Shown: positions 22,074 through 33,730 of the stretch, one piece after another | Layout: the number at the start of each line of letters is the position of its first letter | Position numbering within the stretch: the stretch's first letter is position 1 | Assembly (NCBI GenBank): GCA_022578605.1 | Contig: MU394056.1 | Span: 868,001-932,000 of the forward strand | Direction: 5' to 3' | DNA length: 64,000 bases | Origin: Camillea tinctor | Taxonomy: Eukaryota; Ascomycota; Sordariomycetes; Xylariales; Xylariaceae | Translations under genes and position numbers: made by a program | Notes under the pieces: generated by a model | The model's database searches: none | Seen by the model: the letters and a program-made list of their open reading frames with translations, nothing else | Told to the model about the DNA's origin: nothing

Positions 22074-23581
22074 ATGCGCTTATCATTGGCAGCACATAGC
22101 AAACTTGCTAAGACCCCGATGTCTCTAGTTTCTAGGCGTGGCCTATCCAGATTGCCCTCTACGCAAAGTCGAAGATTTTCTCAAGCCTCACGGAAAGTCT
22201 CGACCGTGGCGGCGAGGGACCTGCCGAACAGCAAGATCCATCCCCCCTCCCCGCTCTCTAAATTGCCAACATCCGTGTTGTTGAGATCCTTGCTCGTTTC
22301 TACTGTTTCGTCTAAACGTTTCCTCCTTTCCCCTTCTCTATCCATCTTATCCTTCCTTTCAAAAGCCCGTAAAGGCTCCTTTTTAGACGTTGATAGGAAT
22401 CCAATACTCTTCGGTGTTCTCAAAAAGACATTCTTTAACCAGTTCTGCGTGGGTGTATCAAAAGCCCAGGCTCAAGCCGACGTGCAGGCACTTAAGGACC
22501 TCGGGTTCCGTGGTGTTATTATCACGTATGCTAGAGAGACTACATTTGATCACAAAAGCGGTACGATACATGGCCAGGGGGTACCTGACACGGCAAATAG
22601 CGCCAATGAAGCCAAGGGTAACCAGTTTGATCCCGAAGTTGAGGCCTGGAGAACAGGGACGCTCGAGACTATTGATTTAGTAGGAGAGGGAGATATGCTG
22701 GCTTTGAAGTAAGTTTTGATATTTCCTTCTCTTGAAAACTTGATTCGAACCCCCTTGCTAAGATATTATTTAGGATGAGCGGTGCGGGAGCCCGCGTTAT
22801 TGAGGATTTCTCAACTGGACAAACGCCATCCCGCCAATTCTTGGATGCGGTAGAGGAAATATGTAACGAGTGTAAAAAACGATCCATACGGGTGGTTGTT
22901 GACGCAGAATCGCAAAACTTCCAAAAGGGTATAGCCCAAGTAACGCTAGATCTGATGCGCACCTTTAACCGCGATGGCATCGCGGTGGTCTACAACACAT
23001 ACCAGGCCTACCTTAAGAAGACACCCGAAAGGCTTGCTGAACACCTTGCTGCTGCGAGCAAAGAGGGTTTCACGCTCGGTCTCAAGTTGGTCCGGGGAGC
23101 CTACATGCTTAGCGATGACCGGTCCCTGATACATGACACGAAGCAAAACACCGACAATGCTTACAACGGGATTGCACAGGGAGCACTAAAGCGAAGTATT
23201 GGAGAGTTCGGTGCAACACCTGGCCGCCCCTTTCCATCGCTTAATCTTTTGTTGGCAAGCCATAACAGAGAGAGTGTGCTGACTGCTAATAAACTACACC
23301 AGCAGCGGCGCGCGGCCGGCCTCCCAACAGTGCCGGTCTCGTTCGCCCAGCTCCACGGAATGTCGGACGAGGTTAGCTTCACCCTTCTGCAGGAGAAGGA
23401 TGAGAGCGGAGCAAAGCCCGAGGTCTACAAGTGCACGACCTGGGGCAGCTTGAGCGAGTGTATGGGTTACTTAGTGCGGAGGGCGAAGGAGAACCAGGAT
23501 GCGGTGCTCAGAACACTAGATGAGTATGTTGCGCTCAAGACAGAGGCGCGGAGAAGAGCGAGACAGATTTTCTCTTTTTAG
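22074..23581 (+). CDS. prnD: Proline dehydrogenase family protein (proline or hydroxyproline dehydrogenase)
   Basis: FAD enzyme of the mitochondrial inner membrane that oxidises L-proline to P5C, or trans-4-hydroxy-L-proline to 3-hydroxy-P5C. Exons 22074-22708 and 22774-23581, 480 aa; the join restores LALKMSGAGARV. The N-terminus (MRLSLAAHSKLAK, then RRGLSRLP and RRFSQASRK) is an Arg/Ser mitochondrial presequence. Barrel motifs: VVVDAESQNFQ, NTYQAYLKKTPERL, GLKLVRGAYM, LLASHNRESV, FAQLHGMSDEVSF, and the C-terminal substrate helix YLVRRAKENQDAV with its Arg pair. The stretch at about 85-105 is Ser/Leu-rich and less conserved. Family members acting on proline and on hydroxyproline cannot be told apart from these motifs; the neighbouring transaminase and aldolase favour hydroxyproline. 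Confidence 0.9.
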
Positions 23582-25057
23582 TTAATACCTCCGTATAATG
23601 CGTATGAAATTCAAATAATAAAAAATACCTAAGTATATCAAAATAACTAGGTTAGTGTACGTTGCTGCTTTTACCCCGGGACCCCCTTGACATACAGCCA
23701 ATGCAAGCAAAATGGCAAGGGACGGTGCAGATCTGGGGTAAAATGGGGCGACGCTACTATTGTGAGATAAATGATCATGTGCTTTACGTAAATGAATGAT
23801 CGGAGAAGGGCCTCGAGTGCATGGATAAGTGTCAAGCACTACTACTACGACCTGGGTAGCAGTAGTAGGATGTAAACAAGATTGTCGGAAGACTAACCGG
23901 CCATCGGAGACCCCTTGTCATCTACCTATCAGCGAGTGATACCGGCTCGTATACTTACATTGTATAACATTACTGCATAAGGGTGTAAGGGCTTTTACTA
24001 AGGGTCTAAACTAAGTATGTAAAGGGGGATAATGAAACCTCGTGCAGTATAACATACAAAGTACTAACCTAGAGCAATAGCTACCTAGCTAGGTAAGTAA
24101 TTCAAATTTATAGTTACACACAACATAACAGACATAGTAATATGGGCTTTGGAGAGGTGCAGTAAGTAATTGTTTGAACATTAGGTACCTACCTATATAA
24201 TAAGACTGAAAACCAGATGCTTTCGAGTTTAACTATAAAGTAGGTAACTACTATTTAACTCGCCAATAATAAAAGTTATATTGAGCTGACATTGTTATTG
24301 GTAGTGCGTTATAATGCATGATGTCGATACCAGATATGTAACAGCCAGAGACTGCTTCCCAAGTCCTACATAGATCTCCGGAATTGAGTGGAGCAAAGAG
24401 ATATCTGCTACTATATTAGGAAAGTGGATCTAGACTATACCATGTGCAGCAATCCCCACTCTCCCCCGCACCGAGGCCATGTAGTTTTGGTTTAGGTTAA
24501 CCTAGTTTAGTTTAGTTAATTGATACATTCCATTTGGTAGCTAGTTATCAGCCAAAACCAGCGCTGCCAGTCACAACGTTATCCATCTTATCCGTCCACC
24601 TGGTGATCCATTCACCCTGTTCAAGCCACGGCATGTGTCATATGAATGAGAGAATAAAAACAATGATAAGCTAAAGTTTAGGTAGTAAAACACATTAGGT
24701 ATATCTGGTTTTGATAATTCTGCCGATCAAGGCCGAGATACCTCCTTTGTGTGCGGAGCTGAAGTCAAATCCTTCCCAGACAATTCTCGGGTTTTCGGTA
24801 GGCTAAAGGTCAGTTGATGCCGGTTCTCCTCACGAACATGAGTTCGAACCATCAACCAACATACCTAAAAGGAAAGATGACGTAGATCTCATTAGATAAA
24901 ACTTAGGCGGCTCTCCACCGACAACGGATATACACTACGCTACGCTACACTACACTACACTACCACACTATCACAGACCACGACGATCTGGGGATTGATA
25001 TTTGTTGTTGGCAAGCCGCTGAGTCCCTTTGCTCAGCAAGATGTCATTGCCATTACC
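23582..25057. other. AT-rich spacer upstream of the Zn2Cys6 regulator
   Basis: About 1.5 kb without a convincing gene. Contains TAGGTA-type AT-rich sequence, isolated CCGG tetramers (for example 23897-23900, about 23942, about 24377), and a CTACACTA-like short repeat at about 24930-24965 just before the regulator. Confidence 0.45.
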
Positions 25058-27817
25058 ATGAGTCCGCGAGAGAACCAGATAGAAAACTCTAAAGGCTCAG
25101 ATAAACCCTCTCGGTCTAATGCTGGGACGAGCACATCAGAAAGAGGAGTCGCGAAACGCTCATCTAACGCGTGAGTGACGCCTTGCCTTTCATGCTTCGT
25201 ATGATGTAACTGGAGTATTATAACAATTGCTAAACTTCATATAATAGGTGCACGCGCTGTCGAAAACAAAAGATCAAGTGCTCAGGGTCACCACCATGTG
25301 AGACCTGCAGCAAGCGCAATAGAGTCTGCGTCTTTGATGAGCGCGACAACAAGATAATAGTAACACAAGGGTAAGGTTGAATAACCAACTCCTCTACTGT
25401 TCATCTTGCTAACTAGCGTTTCAAGGTATATATCCGACCTTCAGAGCAAGATTGCTCTTCTTGAACGCAATCAAGCAGGAAGCGAGAGCTCACCTACCTT
25501 GGTCGAGTCAACTCGAGATGATTCAGATAAAGGTTTTAATAATAGTACGCTCAAGGTTCTCATTCCTATCTACCTGTTATATACAATTAACATTTGGTAG
25601 CAATTCAGGTAGCTCCTGAAAACTCACTTCTTAGTGAGAATGCAGCACAAGGTCGGTCACGCCGCTCGGCGTCATCCGAGTTGATGTCCGAGTCTATGGA
25701 CGAAGATATCACGAACCCCTTGGCTGCATCCCCTTCTACATACATGGCGGCTACAAATGGGAGAACATGCAAGTTTTTTATTTATTTATTACAACCTTGA
25801 CTTCGACTTTAACGAACATATCTGACATGACTTCAAGTCTATCTTGGGACTTCATCGAACTGGTCATTCTCTGGAAGAGTTCTTCGCGTCGTACACGAAC
25901 ATGTTTATCAACGACCCTTGCCCGCAAGCTATCTTCTCTTCGACGGTGCGGCGTATGACTTAAAATGGGACGGGCTGCGGTGGCCACAAGGTCCATCGAC
26001 GAATGTGGTGATACCGAGCCTCGACCACGCGATCTATTTGATAAATGCCGTCAAGTTTCGCTGTGGGCAGCTTTTCCACTTGTTTGACGAAGACGATTTC
26101 ATGGCACGCATGCACCGTTTCTATTCCGAAGGCCGGGATCAGGACCCCGCGGGCGTGACGGGATTGTGGTATATCCACTTTCTTCTAGTCCTGGCCTTCG
26201 GTCAAGCAATCACCCTCTCAAAGGCTGTAGAGAGGAGGCCAGCCGGCGCTGATTATTTCGTGTACGCCCTTCAACACCTCCCAGACATCACTGCCCTTGG
26301 TCATGACCCGATGATGTCAGCTGAAGTTCTATGCTGTATCGCGTTATATCTTCAGTCTGTCGATCACCGAAATTCGGCGCACGTATTTGTGAGTCCTAAC
26401 CAAAATGAGCCAGAGTATTTCTCTACGTCAACCACGATTAACATACAACGCGTTTAGATCGGCCAGGCTACGCGGATAGCCTTAGTTTATGGGATGCACA
26501 CAGAGATGCCAATTCTGGACCTCGGCGAACAGCATGTTCAGAGATGCCGTAGAATATGGTGGACAGTCTACGTTCTGGATCGGCAGATGACCTCGTTGAT
26601 GGGACTGCCTCAATCTGTCAGAGACGAGGATATAGAGACTAAAATACCGACTTTCCAAGGCTCAACTCAGAGAACCGTCGCACTGTCTATGCAAATAAGA
26701 TTATCGCGGATTATTGCCGAGATAAATGCTTGTAAGTGTAGCATGAGAACCTTGCGCTACTACAGCAAGAGATGGAGAAATGTAGCTAACGCAATGATTT
26801 AGCGATCTACGGAGCATCCGGCCGCTTGAACCAGAAGTTCCTGACCAGCACGAAGGCGGCTCTTGAAAACATAGCTGGGCTCGCTGACGAACTCAGGTGT
26901 TCCTTGCCTTTGCGTCTCAATCAGTCTGGACATGGAGTATCGAGAGTGTCAGCATACTTGCATTTACTCTATAACCAGGTATGACTTGCCAAAAAGAAAA
27001 AAAAAGAAAAAAAGAAACACAAATTTCAGTATAAGCTAATGGATTATCGCTAAGTGTATCGTTCTGGCAACACGTCCATTGATGTTTTGCTGTTTGAAAA
27101 TGGCTCTAGAGTCTCCGGCGAAGATTGGATCATTCACGTCATCGCGGAAGGTCTGTACTTTGTTACAGTTATGCATCGAGTCTTGTCAACAAATAGTTCT
27201 TATCCTTGAGAATCTGCAGGCTCAGGGTCTCCTTGGTGAGTTTCCTCTACTGAATCCCTGTCTACTCAATACGATATGTGCTGACCATAATTCTAGAAAC
27301 ATTCCTCCCCTTCGACCTAGACTCTCTCTATATTTCTTCCGTGGTCTTATTGATTGGCCGGGTTCTCGATGTATTCCCTATGCAAGATTGGTCGGCATTG
27401 CTGCAGCGATCGTCGACCGTCTTGCAAGAGATGGTAGCCCGAGGAAACTTGATTGCGGGATTTCGGTATAATGAAATTCAGAGATTCGACGAGATGGTGA
27501 ATAATTTGCAAACAGCTGCAAACCCGCATGTGGCTTCTTTCAGCACCGCGATGCGGCACGACCAGAGCAGCACGATTCTGCCACAAGCAGGCACGAACAC
27601 GGCTGCTCCTATGACCCCTTTCCAGGACCAGATGCCGGCAGATGGCCACCCGGCTATTGGGCATAGCCTGCTCTCGGGCCTACATCCAGAAAATTCCAAT
27701 AATGGTGGCTTTGACGAACTGCTCACGGCTGAACAGCTAATGGACGTAGCTGATTCGATAGAGATCGAAGATTGCGAATGGATGGCGCATACAATGATGC
27801 AGAATAGCATTTGGTAG
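25058..27817 (+). CDS. Zn2Cys6 transcription factor, likely activator of the surrounding catabolic cluster
   Basis: Nine exons: 25058-25170, 25248-25370, 25426-25544, 25601-25768, 25838-26388, 26458-26731, 26803-26978, 27055-27235, 27297-27817; 741 aa. The zinc cluster follows intron 1: CTRCRKQKIKCSGSPPCETC then SKRNRVC (C-x2-C-x6-C-x5-C-x2-C-x6-C). A short coiled coil follows (YISDLQSKIALLERN). The middle homology region begins at FYLGTSSNWSF and includes DEDDFMARMHRFY, GQATRIALVYGMH and RRIWWTVYVLDRQMTSLMGLP, the fungal-specific transcription-factor domain. The C-terminus is acidic and Asn/Asp-rich, a possible activation region. Intron 4 (25769-25837) starts GCAAGT, a GC-AG intron needed to reach the FYLG motif in frame. 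Position between proline dehydrogenase and P5C dehydrogenase suggests a PrnA-like role. Confidence 0.9.
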
Positions 27818-28037
27818 GGGGGATTATCAGCTGGTGGAAAGGGACTGGAGGTATTTCAGGAGTCTGTACATAGCCATATAAGATCGGATTGGTATGATAC
27901 CGTTTTACCTATTCGCCGTGTAATATACCATGTATTCGCGAATATGATAGCCATAATCACCGCCTATTGTAGCGAATGCGCTTGATTCGAGGTTGATCTG
28001 TAGGGAGGCCATGTGGCAGGGTACTCCGACTCTGGTC

Positions 28038-29098
28038 TCAGTGTCTTGTATCATTAACATGCGCACTCGAACCCATCAGCCGAGCAATAGTAACCGCCTC
28101 TCGTAACCCTCTGCCGAGGTGACCGCGCACCGCACCCTCCTCCAGCACCATCAACCCGCCAATGGTGCAGCCCTCGGGCGACGTGCCCTCATCCTTAAGC
28201 ACACCAGGATGCACTCCACTCTGCAGCAGCGCCGCCGTACCCGCCATGGACTGGTATATGATCGTGCGCGCCTGCACGCGAGGCACACCCACAGCCACCG
28301 CCGCATCGATCAGCGCATCGCAGATAACCGCGAAGAACGCCGGCGTCGACCCGCCCACCGCCGTGAAAGCGTCCATGAGCCGCGGCGCGATCACCACCGT
28401 CTTGCCCACGCGCGCGAAGATCGACTCGGCCAGCGCCCTGCACTCCGCCGGGCACTCCACGCTCGGCTCCTCGACCGCCGTGATGGACTGGCCCACGCTC
28501 GCGGCCACGTTGGGCAGCGCCCGGATCACCCACGGCTTGGGGCTGGCGTCCTGGTGCAGCGCCCTCTCGAGCTGCTGCCGCGTCCACCCCGCGGCCACGC
28601 TGATGACCAGCTTGCCCGCGAGCGCGCCGCGCATGCCGTCCTCTGCGAGAAGGGCCTCTACGTCGGCCGGGTCGACGCCTAGGATCACGACGTCGGCCAT
28701 CTGCGCTGCCGGGGGCCCGGCGCCGATGCCGCTGTGCACGGTGGGCTTCCCTGCCCCCATCGCGAGGTGCGCGAACTGCGCGTAGAGTCGGTTGCCCGAG
28801 GCTTCGCTCCGGACGCACGCGATTATGTGGCGGAAGGGCAGGGGCGCGTATGTCCCGTTCTCGTAGCCCGAGACGATGCTCTTGAGGAGGGCGGTGCCGA
28901 GGTTACCTGGGGGTTTTTTTTTTCAGGGGTTAGAATAAGGTGGACTGGTCATGCTGAAATCAAATTCTGCTTATAGGACTAGATGGACGAATGGAAGCAT
29001 AAAAAGTAGGGCTATGAATTGAGTATTGAAGGGAAATTAGCAAACATACCACACCCGAGAATACAAAGTGTCTTCCATTTTGATGTTGATTCTGCCAT
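28038..29098 (-). pseudogene. Pyrroline-5-carboxylate reductase-like gene with a +1 frameshift
   Basis: P5C reductases use NAD(P)H to reduce P5C to proline. Exon 1 is 29098-29050 (MAESTSKWKTLCILGCG) and exon 2 starts at 28907 (GNLGTALLKSIV), joined by a GTATGT...CCCAG intron; together they form the Rossmann GxGxxG. The frame then breaks at about 28859-28864, where an extra G in GAGGAACGGG shifts reading. From there the other frame continues cleanly to the stop at 28038: FRHIIACVRSEASGN, ADVVILGVDP, GKLVISVAAGWT, VIRALPNVAA, GSTPAFFAVICDAL, GTSPEGCTIGGL. So either this gene is inactivated or there is a base-call error in GC-rich DNA. Everything after the break looks well conserved. It is divergent from the FAD oxidase gene. 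Confidence 0.75.
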
Positions 29099-29704
29099 TG
29101 TTCTGATCGTGAGTTCAGGGGATCGTGAGATTGCGGTAAAGCCGTTGGTAGTTGAAAAAGTGTTGGTTTCACTTGACTTGGAGTTGCATATACCAGGTCG
29201 TTCAGAATCTAAGATATCGGCAATGGTAAATCAGAGAATGCTAGGATTGGATAGAGAGACTTTCCCCTCTGAATAGAAACACCTACGGGATCCTTCCCGA
29301 TACAATTGCTTAATGCATACCTCGGCGGTGGAGACGATTCTCAAAGGATGCTTTATTGAAGCTGTTTCGTGGCCACTATTTCATCACCGCTCGATAACAA
29401 TCATTCCACTTCTCCGGTATCGATGGTAATTTATAGTTGCCGTTATCGACACGAACCTGGACCTGACGATCGTGGGCGGACCTCACACTAACGGCTCTGC
29501 CTCCGAATGGCTCCACGTTACGCACTTGGCTGCAAATGCTACGGCATCTCGTCCGATCCCCACATCGGACTTGGCTATAAGCCACCGCTTTGTTAGCTTT
29601 ATAATACCGTAGATAGCGCTCACCTTGAAAGGCTTCATCTCGATAAGAGAGAGAGCTGGAGAGTGCTGTTTAATAGTTAATAGTCGTCATACCTCATTTT
29701 CAAT
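29099..29704. promoter_or_regulatory. Divergent promoter between the P5C-reductase-like gene and the FAD oxidase
   Basis: 606 bp; single CCGG at about 29415. No gene seen. Short frames here on both strands have no recognisable content. Confidence 0.4.
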
Positions 29705-31118
29705 ATGTCCGGGTTAGAATCAAAATCCATCCTTGTCGTCGGGGCGGGCGCCTTCGGCTTGTCAACCGCCCTTCACCTCGCCCAGGCTGGATACTCTAAC
29801 ATCACGGTGCTTGACAAGGGCAGCCAGGTCCCGAGCCCTTACTCGGCCGCAAATGATATTAATAAGATTTTGAGAGCTGAATACGAAGACCCTTTCTATA
29901 CAGATCTTACGAAAGTACGTTGATTGACTACCTAGCCATCTTCCTCTCCACCCTACTCCTTTGTTTTTCATCTAGTTACCTTAAGCTAACCTGGAAGTTT
30001 AGAAAGCCTTTGACGCGTGGAAGACGCCCCTATTTGCACCTCATTTCCGGCAAACGGGGTTCTTGCACTGTGTATCTGGGGAAGCACCTGAGAGAGCCGT
30101 TGCTACTCTAAACAGGTTCCGGGCAGCTGCAGAACAGGATGCCGAGTTGAGAAAACAGATCGTCCCTATTAACGGCAAGGACGACATCCTTGCTACGGCT
30201 TGGCAGTACCGGGAGGGCCCCCTGACCGGATGGCACGGCTACCTAAACCGCTATGATGGTTATGCCCACTCCGGAAATGCTCTCATTGCCGTCTTCCAAG
30301 CGTGCGTAGCTCTCGGTGTCCGGTTTCTCCTTGGCGAAAAGGGAGACGTCACGGAGATCACCTATAGCGGGACCGCCACGAACAAGCGAGCCACCGGCGT
30401 CAAGACGCGAGCAGGGCACCGCCACACAGGCGACCTAGTCATCGTCGCCGCCGGCGCCGCAGCCGGCCGACTGGTGCCGGAGCTCGGGCAGCAGGTCGTC
30501 GCCAAGTCGTGGTCGGCGGCGCACGTGAAGCTAACGGACGCCGAGGCGGCGGCGCTGCGCGGCATCCCCGTGACGTACGCGCGCGACCTGGGGTTCTTCT
30601 TCGAGCCAGAGCCCGGCACGAACCTGCTCAAGGTGTGCCCCATGGGCGGGGGCTACATCAACACGGACCCGCGGACGGGCGTGTCGCACGCGCCGGCCAC
30701 CGCCGACGAGAGCCGTTTCATGCCCGCCGAGGACGAGAAGCGCTGCCGCAAGCTGCTGGCGCACACGCTGCCCTCGCTCGCGGAGAGACCCCTGATCAAC
30801 AAGACGCTGTGCTGGTTCGCCGACACGAGCGACTCCGACTTCATCGTCGACTACGTGCCTGGTACCACCGGCCGCTCGCTCGTCTTGCTCTCCGGCGACT
30901 CGGGACACGGCTTCAAGATGTTCCCCATCGTCGGAGAGTGGGTCAAGAGCCTTCTGCAAGCTAAGGATGGCAAGCAGTCGGTTGAGAGGTGGCGATGGAA
31001 GCAGCCGGTGCCTAAGGAGGATTCTGGTAAGGGTAACTGGGGCGACAACGTGAGTTGGCGTCTGGGCAACACGGAGGAATTCGAGAGCGTTCGACCACCG
31101 CCTAAGGGGAAGCTATAA
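29705..31118 (+). CDS. FAD-dependent amine/imino-acid oxidase (DAO fold; saccharopine/pipecolate/fructosyl-amino-acid oxidase group)
   Basis: Oxidises a secondary-amine amino acid with O2, releasing H2O2. Exons 29705-29914 and 30003-31118, 441 aa; the intron has a GTACGT donor and TTTAG acceptor. The dinucleotide fold is at 8-37 (ILVVGAGAFGLSTALHLAQAG). NKILRAEY matches the substrate-loop region of this group. Near the end, TLCWFADTSDSDFIVDYVPG carries the Cys that in monomeric sarcosine and fructosyl-amine oxidases binds FAD covalently, and SGDSGHGFKMFPIVG closes the fold. The C-terminus PKGKL ends in GKL, a weak variant of the peroxisomal signal SKL. In this cluster, candidates are pipecolate, D-proline or D-hydroxyproline, or N-methyl-proline-type substrates; the exact one cannot be read. 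A single FAD gene of this sort is absent from the Aspergillus prn cluster. Confidence 0.85.
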
Positions 31119-31727
31119 GTGGTGGATGATTACCAGTTAAGGTCTGAGTATTCTCTTTCTATATTGTTAGGCATCAGAAAGCCCGAACCATGTTGTAGTG
31201 ATGACAATGACGAGATTGGAAATAATATAGTAATTTGTTAAGTTAGAAGAAAGGTGCTGTTCTAACGGAAGGTAGAAATATGGCATTGAAATTCATAGGA
31301 ATACTTTCCCCTTAGCCTCAAATGCACAAATATCATGTACTGCAAGGGACTATGCAACAGATAAACGTGGACATAGACTTCCAAAGGCACAATATCCAAA
31401 TTAGTAGGTATACGTATAATAATCAAGTATCTTGAACATCAACATTTACCGTAAATAAAACTAGAAATTGTTAGATACAGAAACATCACAACTTGAATAC
31501 TATAACCTAATAATGACTATGATGTTGTTGGTGGATTCCTCGCACTCCATATCAAAATCACATTTCTTATAGTTTTTAACGATTATTTCAATTCTTTATT
31601 CTTATTTTGACCTGCCTAAACCAGATTCTCACTGTCCACTGCTATTTTACAAAAGATGTTGTTTTCGTTACCCGGAAGTCAACATCTAAGACCGCCTCTT
31701 AAATCATAATCTACAAGACTACACACA
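31119..31727. other. Convergent 3' spacer, AT-rich
   Basis: Lies between the FAD oxidase and P5C dehydrogenase stop codons. No coding or RNA feature recognised. Confidence 0.5.
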
Positions 31728-33606
31728 CTATTCGTTGCTAGGATAAGTGAAGTGGTCCAGAGGAGCGAACTCTTCCTTAAGGGTTCTCGGGCTGACGAAG
31801 CGCCGCAGGATATCAGGGCTACCCGCCTTGTCGTTTGTGCCGCTACCCCGGGATCCACCGAATGTCTGCTGGCCAATCAAGGCGGCCGTGGTCTTGCAGT
31901 TGATGTAGAAGTTACCTGCCGAGTACCGGAGCGTGTCCTCGGCCTCTCGGAGAGCCTCCCTGTCGTTCGCGAAGACAGCTCCGGTCAGCGCTAGACCACC
32001 TCCGGCCTGATCGACCTTCTTCAGCAGTGAGGTCCACCCTGCATCAGGGTAGACATGGACGGCAAGGACTGGGCCGAAAATCTCGGTGTTGAATAGGTCA
32101 TGCTCTGGCGACTGAGACACGTAAACTGTGGGGTTTACGTAGTAGCCAACCGAGTCATCGTATGTACCTCCGACTAGCAGCTTCAAAGACTGGTCCTTGT
32201 TGCTGGCGTCGATAATTGACTTGATCTTTTCGAAGGAGTTGCGGTGGATCACGGGGCCCATGAAGGCCTTCAAATCCTGGTCGGGGCTGCCAATCGTGAT
32301 CTTCTCCACGCCGGCCTTCAAAGCCGTAAGGAACTCATTAGACTTGGAAGCAGGGATATATACGCGGGAGGTCGCAGAGCACTTCTGTCCTTGATACTCA
32401 AATGCGCCACGGATGGTGTGGTTTACAGCACTAGTTATATCCGCTGACGGGTGGACGAGGTGGAAGTTCTTGCCGCTCGTCTCACCAACGACTCTGGGGA
32501 ACTCGCGGTACGTCTTCTTTGCAATGCCCTGGCCAATCTTGCCATATATAGACCGGAAGACATCTGACGAGCCGATGAAGTTGATACCAGCGAACTCACG
32601 GTGTGACAAAACAATGTCGGTAATTTCCTCGGCATCGCCAGGAACAAACTGGATCACATCCTTAGGGAGGCCGGCTTCCAATAGAATCTTGTAAACGATA
32701 GTGCTGGCATAAATGTTGTAGGGCGAAGGCTTCCATAGGACGACATTACCCATCAGCGCAGGTCCTGATACGAGAGAACCTCCCAGCGCTGTAAAGTTAA
32801 ATGGTGAAACTGCGTATACAAAGCCCTCTAATGGTCGGTAGTCAACACGGCTGTATTATATGTTAGTATACTAGGGTCTGTCATATCATTCTGGTTCACA
32901 ACTTACGTCCAGATACCGTCTGTGCCCCGAGTTGGCTGCCTCGCCATGATATCAGCGGCATAGTTGCAGTTCAACCGGAAGAAATCCGCCAGCTCAGCCG
33001 CAGCGTCGATTTCAGCTTGCCAGACATTTTTGCCCTGCCCTAGCATTGTTGCTGCAATAAGCTCGTTGCGATACTTTCCGGTTACAAGCTCCGCCGCCCT
33101 TTGAAATATGGCGGCCCTGTCCACAAATGGCATAGCCGCCCATTTGTCCTTTGCCGCCAGAGCTGACTCAATGGCGTCCTTGACCTGCTTTGCCGAAGTC
33201 ACGGGGTAGTTGGTAAACACTACTTTATGTTCTGAAGGCATGACTTGATCTAATGATTTAGATGCTGTCTGGGCCTTTCCATTGATGAATATTTCACTCT
33301 TTAGAGGAAGCTGTGATCGCAGTCGAGTCAAGGCCGCCTGAACGCCTGCAAGCTCTTTCGAGCCTGACTGATAGTGAAACTATTTGATCTATGTTAGAAT
33401 GTATGCTCTCTATGTTAACTGACATTATATAAACTCACATTAGGTTCATTTCTCTCATCTGGTAATCTGAATGGTGCTGTGGCCACACCACGCCGCGCAG
33501 CAACCAATGGAAAGCAGGTTGGCCTTGCGCAGAGTGCCGAAGGACGTGAAGCGCGTGCTAGAACCGAAGCAACGTTCGCCAGCGATCTAACGTCCCTTCT
33601 TGCCAT
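31728..33606 (-). CDS. prnC: Delta-1-pyrroline-5-carboxylate dehydrogenase (mitochondrial, ALDH4 family)
   Basis: Oxidises glutamate semialdehyde to glutamate with NAD+; ALDH4 enzymes also convert 4-hydroxyglutamate semialdehyde to 4-hydroxyglutamate. Exons 33606-33439, 33379-32907 and 32850-31728, 587 aa. The start at 33606 gives a mitochondrial presequence (MARRDVRSLANVASVLARAS, later RRGVATAPF). Motifs: FHYQSGSKE, SPFNFTALGG, ALMGNVVLWKPS, GSSDVFRSI, VGETSGKNFHLVHPSAD (Glu region), AFEYQGQKCSATSRVYIP (catalytic Cys), FGPVLAVHVYPD, GNFYINCKTTAALIGQQ and FGGSRGSGTNDKAG. Introns have donors GTGAGT and GTAAGT. An in-frame upstream ATG at 33714 would add a repetitive FLSLSS segment; I prefer 33606 because it starts the targeting peptide. 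Pairs functionally with the proline dehydrogenase. Confidence 0.95.
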
Positions 33607-33648
33607 GATGAAGGCTGATATATCCCCTGATAATAGAGACCCCAGGTA

Positions 33649-33714
33649 TGAAAGGGACAAGAAAGAAGAAAGGGACAAGAAAGAAGAAAGGGACAAGAAA
33701 GAAGAAAGGGACAC
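33649..33714. repeat. 18-bp tandem repeat (three copies) in the P5C dehydrogenase leader
   Basis: Unit AAAGGGACAAGAAAGAAG on the plus strand, read FLSLSS in frame on the coding strand upstream of the preferred start codon. Confidence 0.85.
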
Positions 33715-33730
33715 TGAAAGAAACCAGTAA

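Noticed and set aside
22741..22762. GGGGGTTCGAATC on the minus strand, resembling a tRNA T-arm
   Set aside because: It lies inside the 65-bp proline dehydrogenase intron and there is no acceptor stem or anticodon arm around it.
28119..28818. Long open frames on the opposite strand and alternate frame of the P5C-reductase-like gene
   Set aside because: They arise from GC-rich codons of the real gene; their translations are Arg/Ala/His-rich without any domain.
30509..30964. Open frames overlapping the FAD oxidase in other frames
   Set aside because: Shadow of GC-rich coding sequence; the FAD oxidase reading has all family motifs.
33655..33714. Tandem repeat as a possible CRISPR-like array
   Set aside because: Direct, adjacent 18-bp copies with no spacers in a eukaryotic leader; an ordinary minisatellite.
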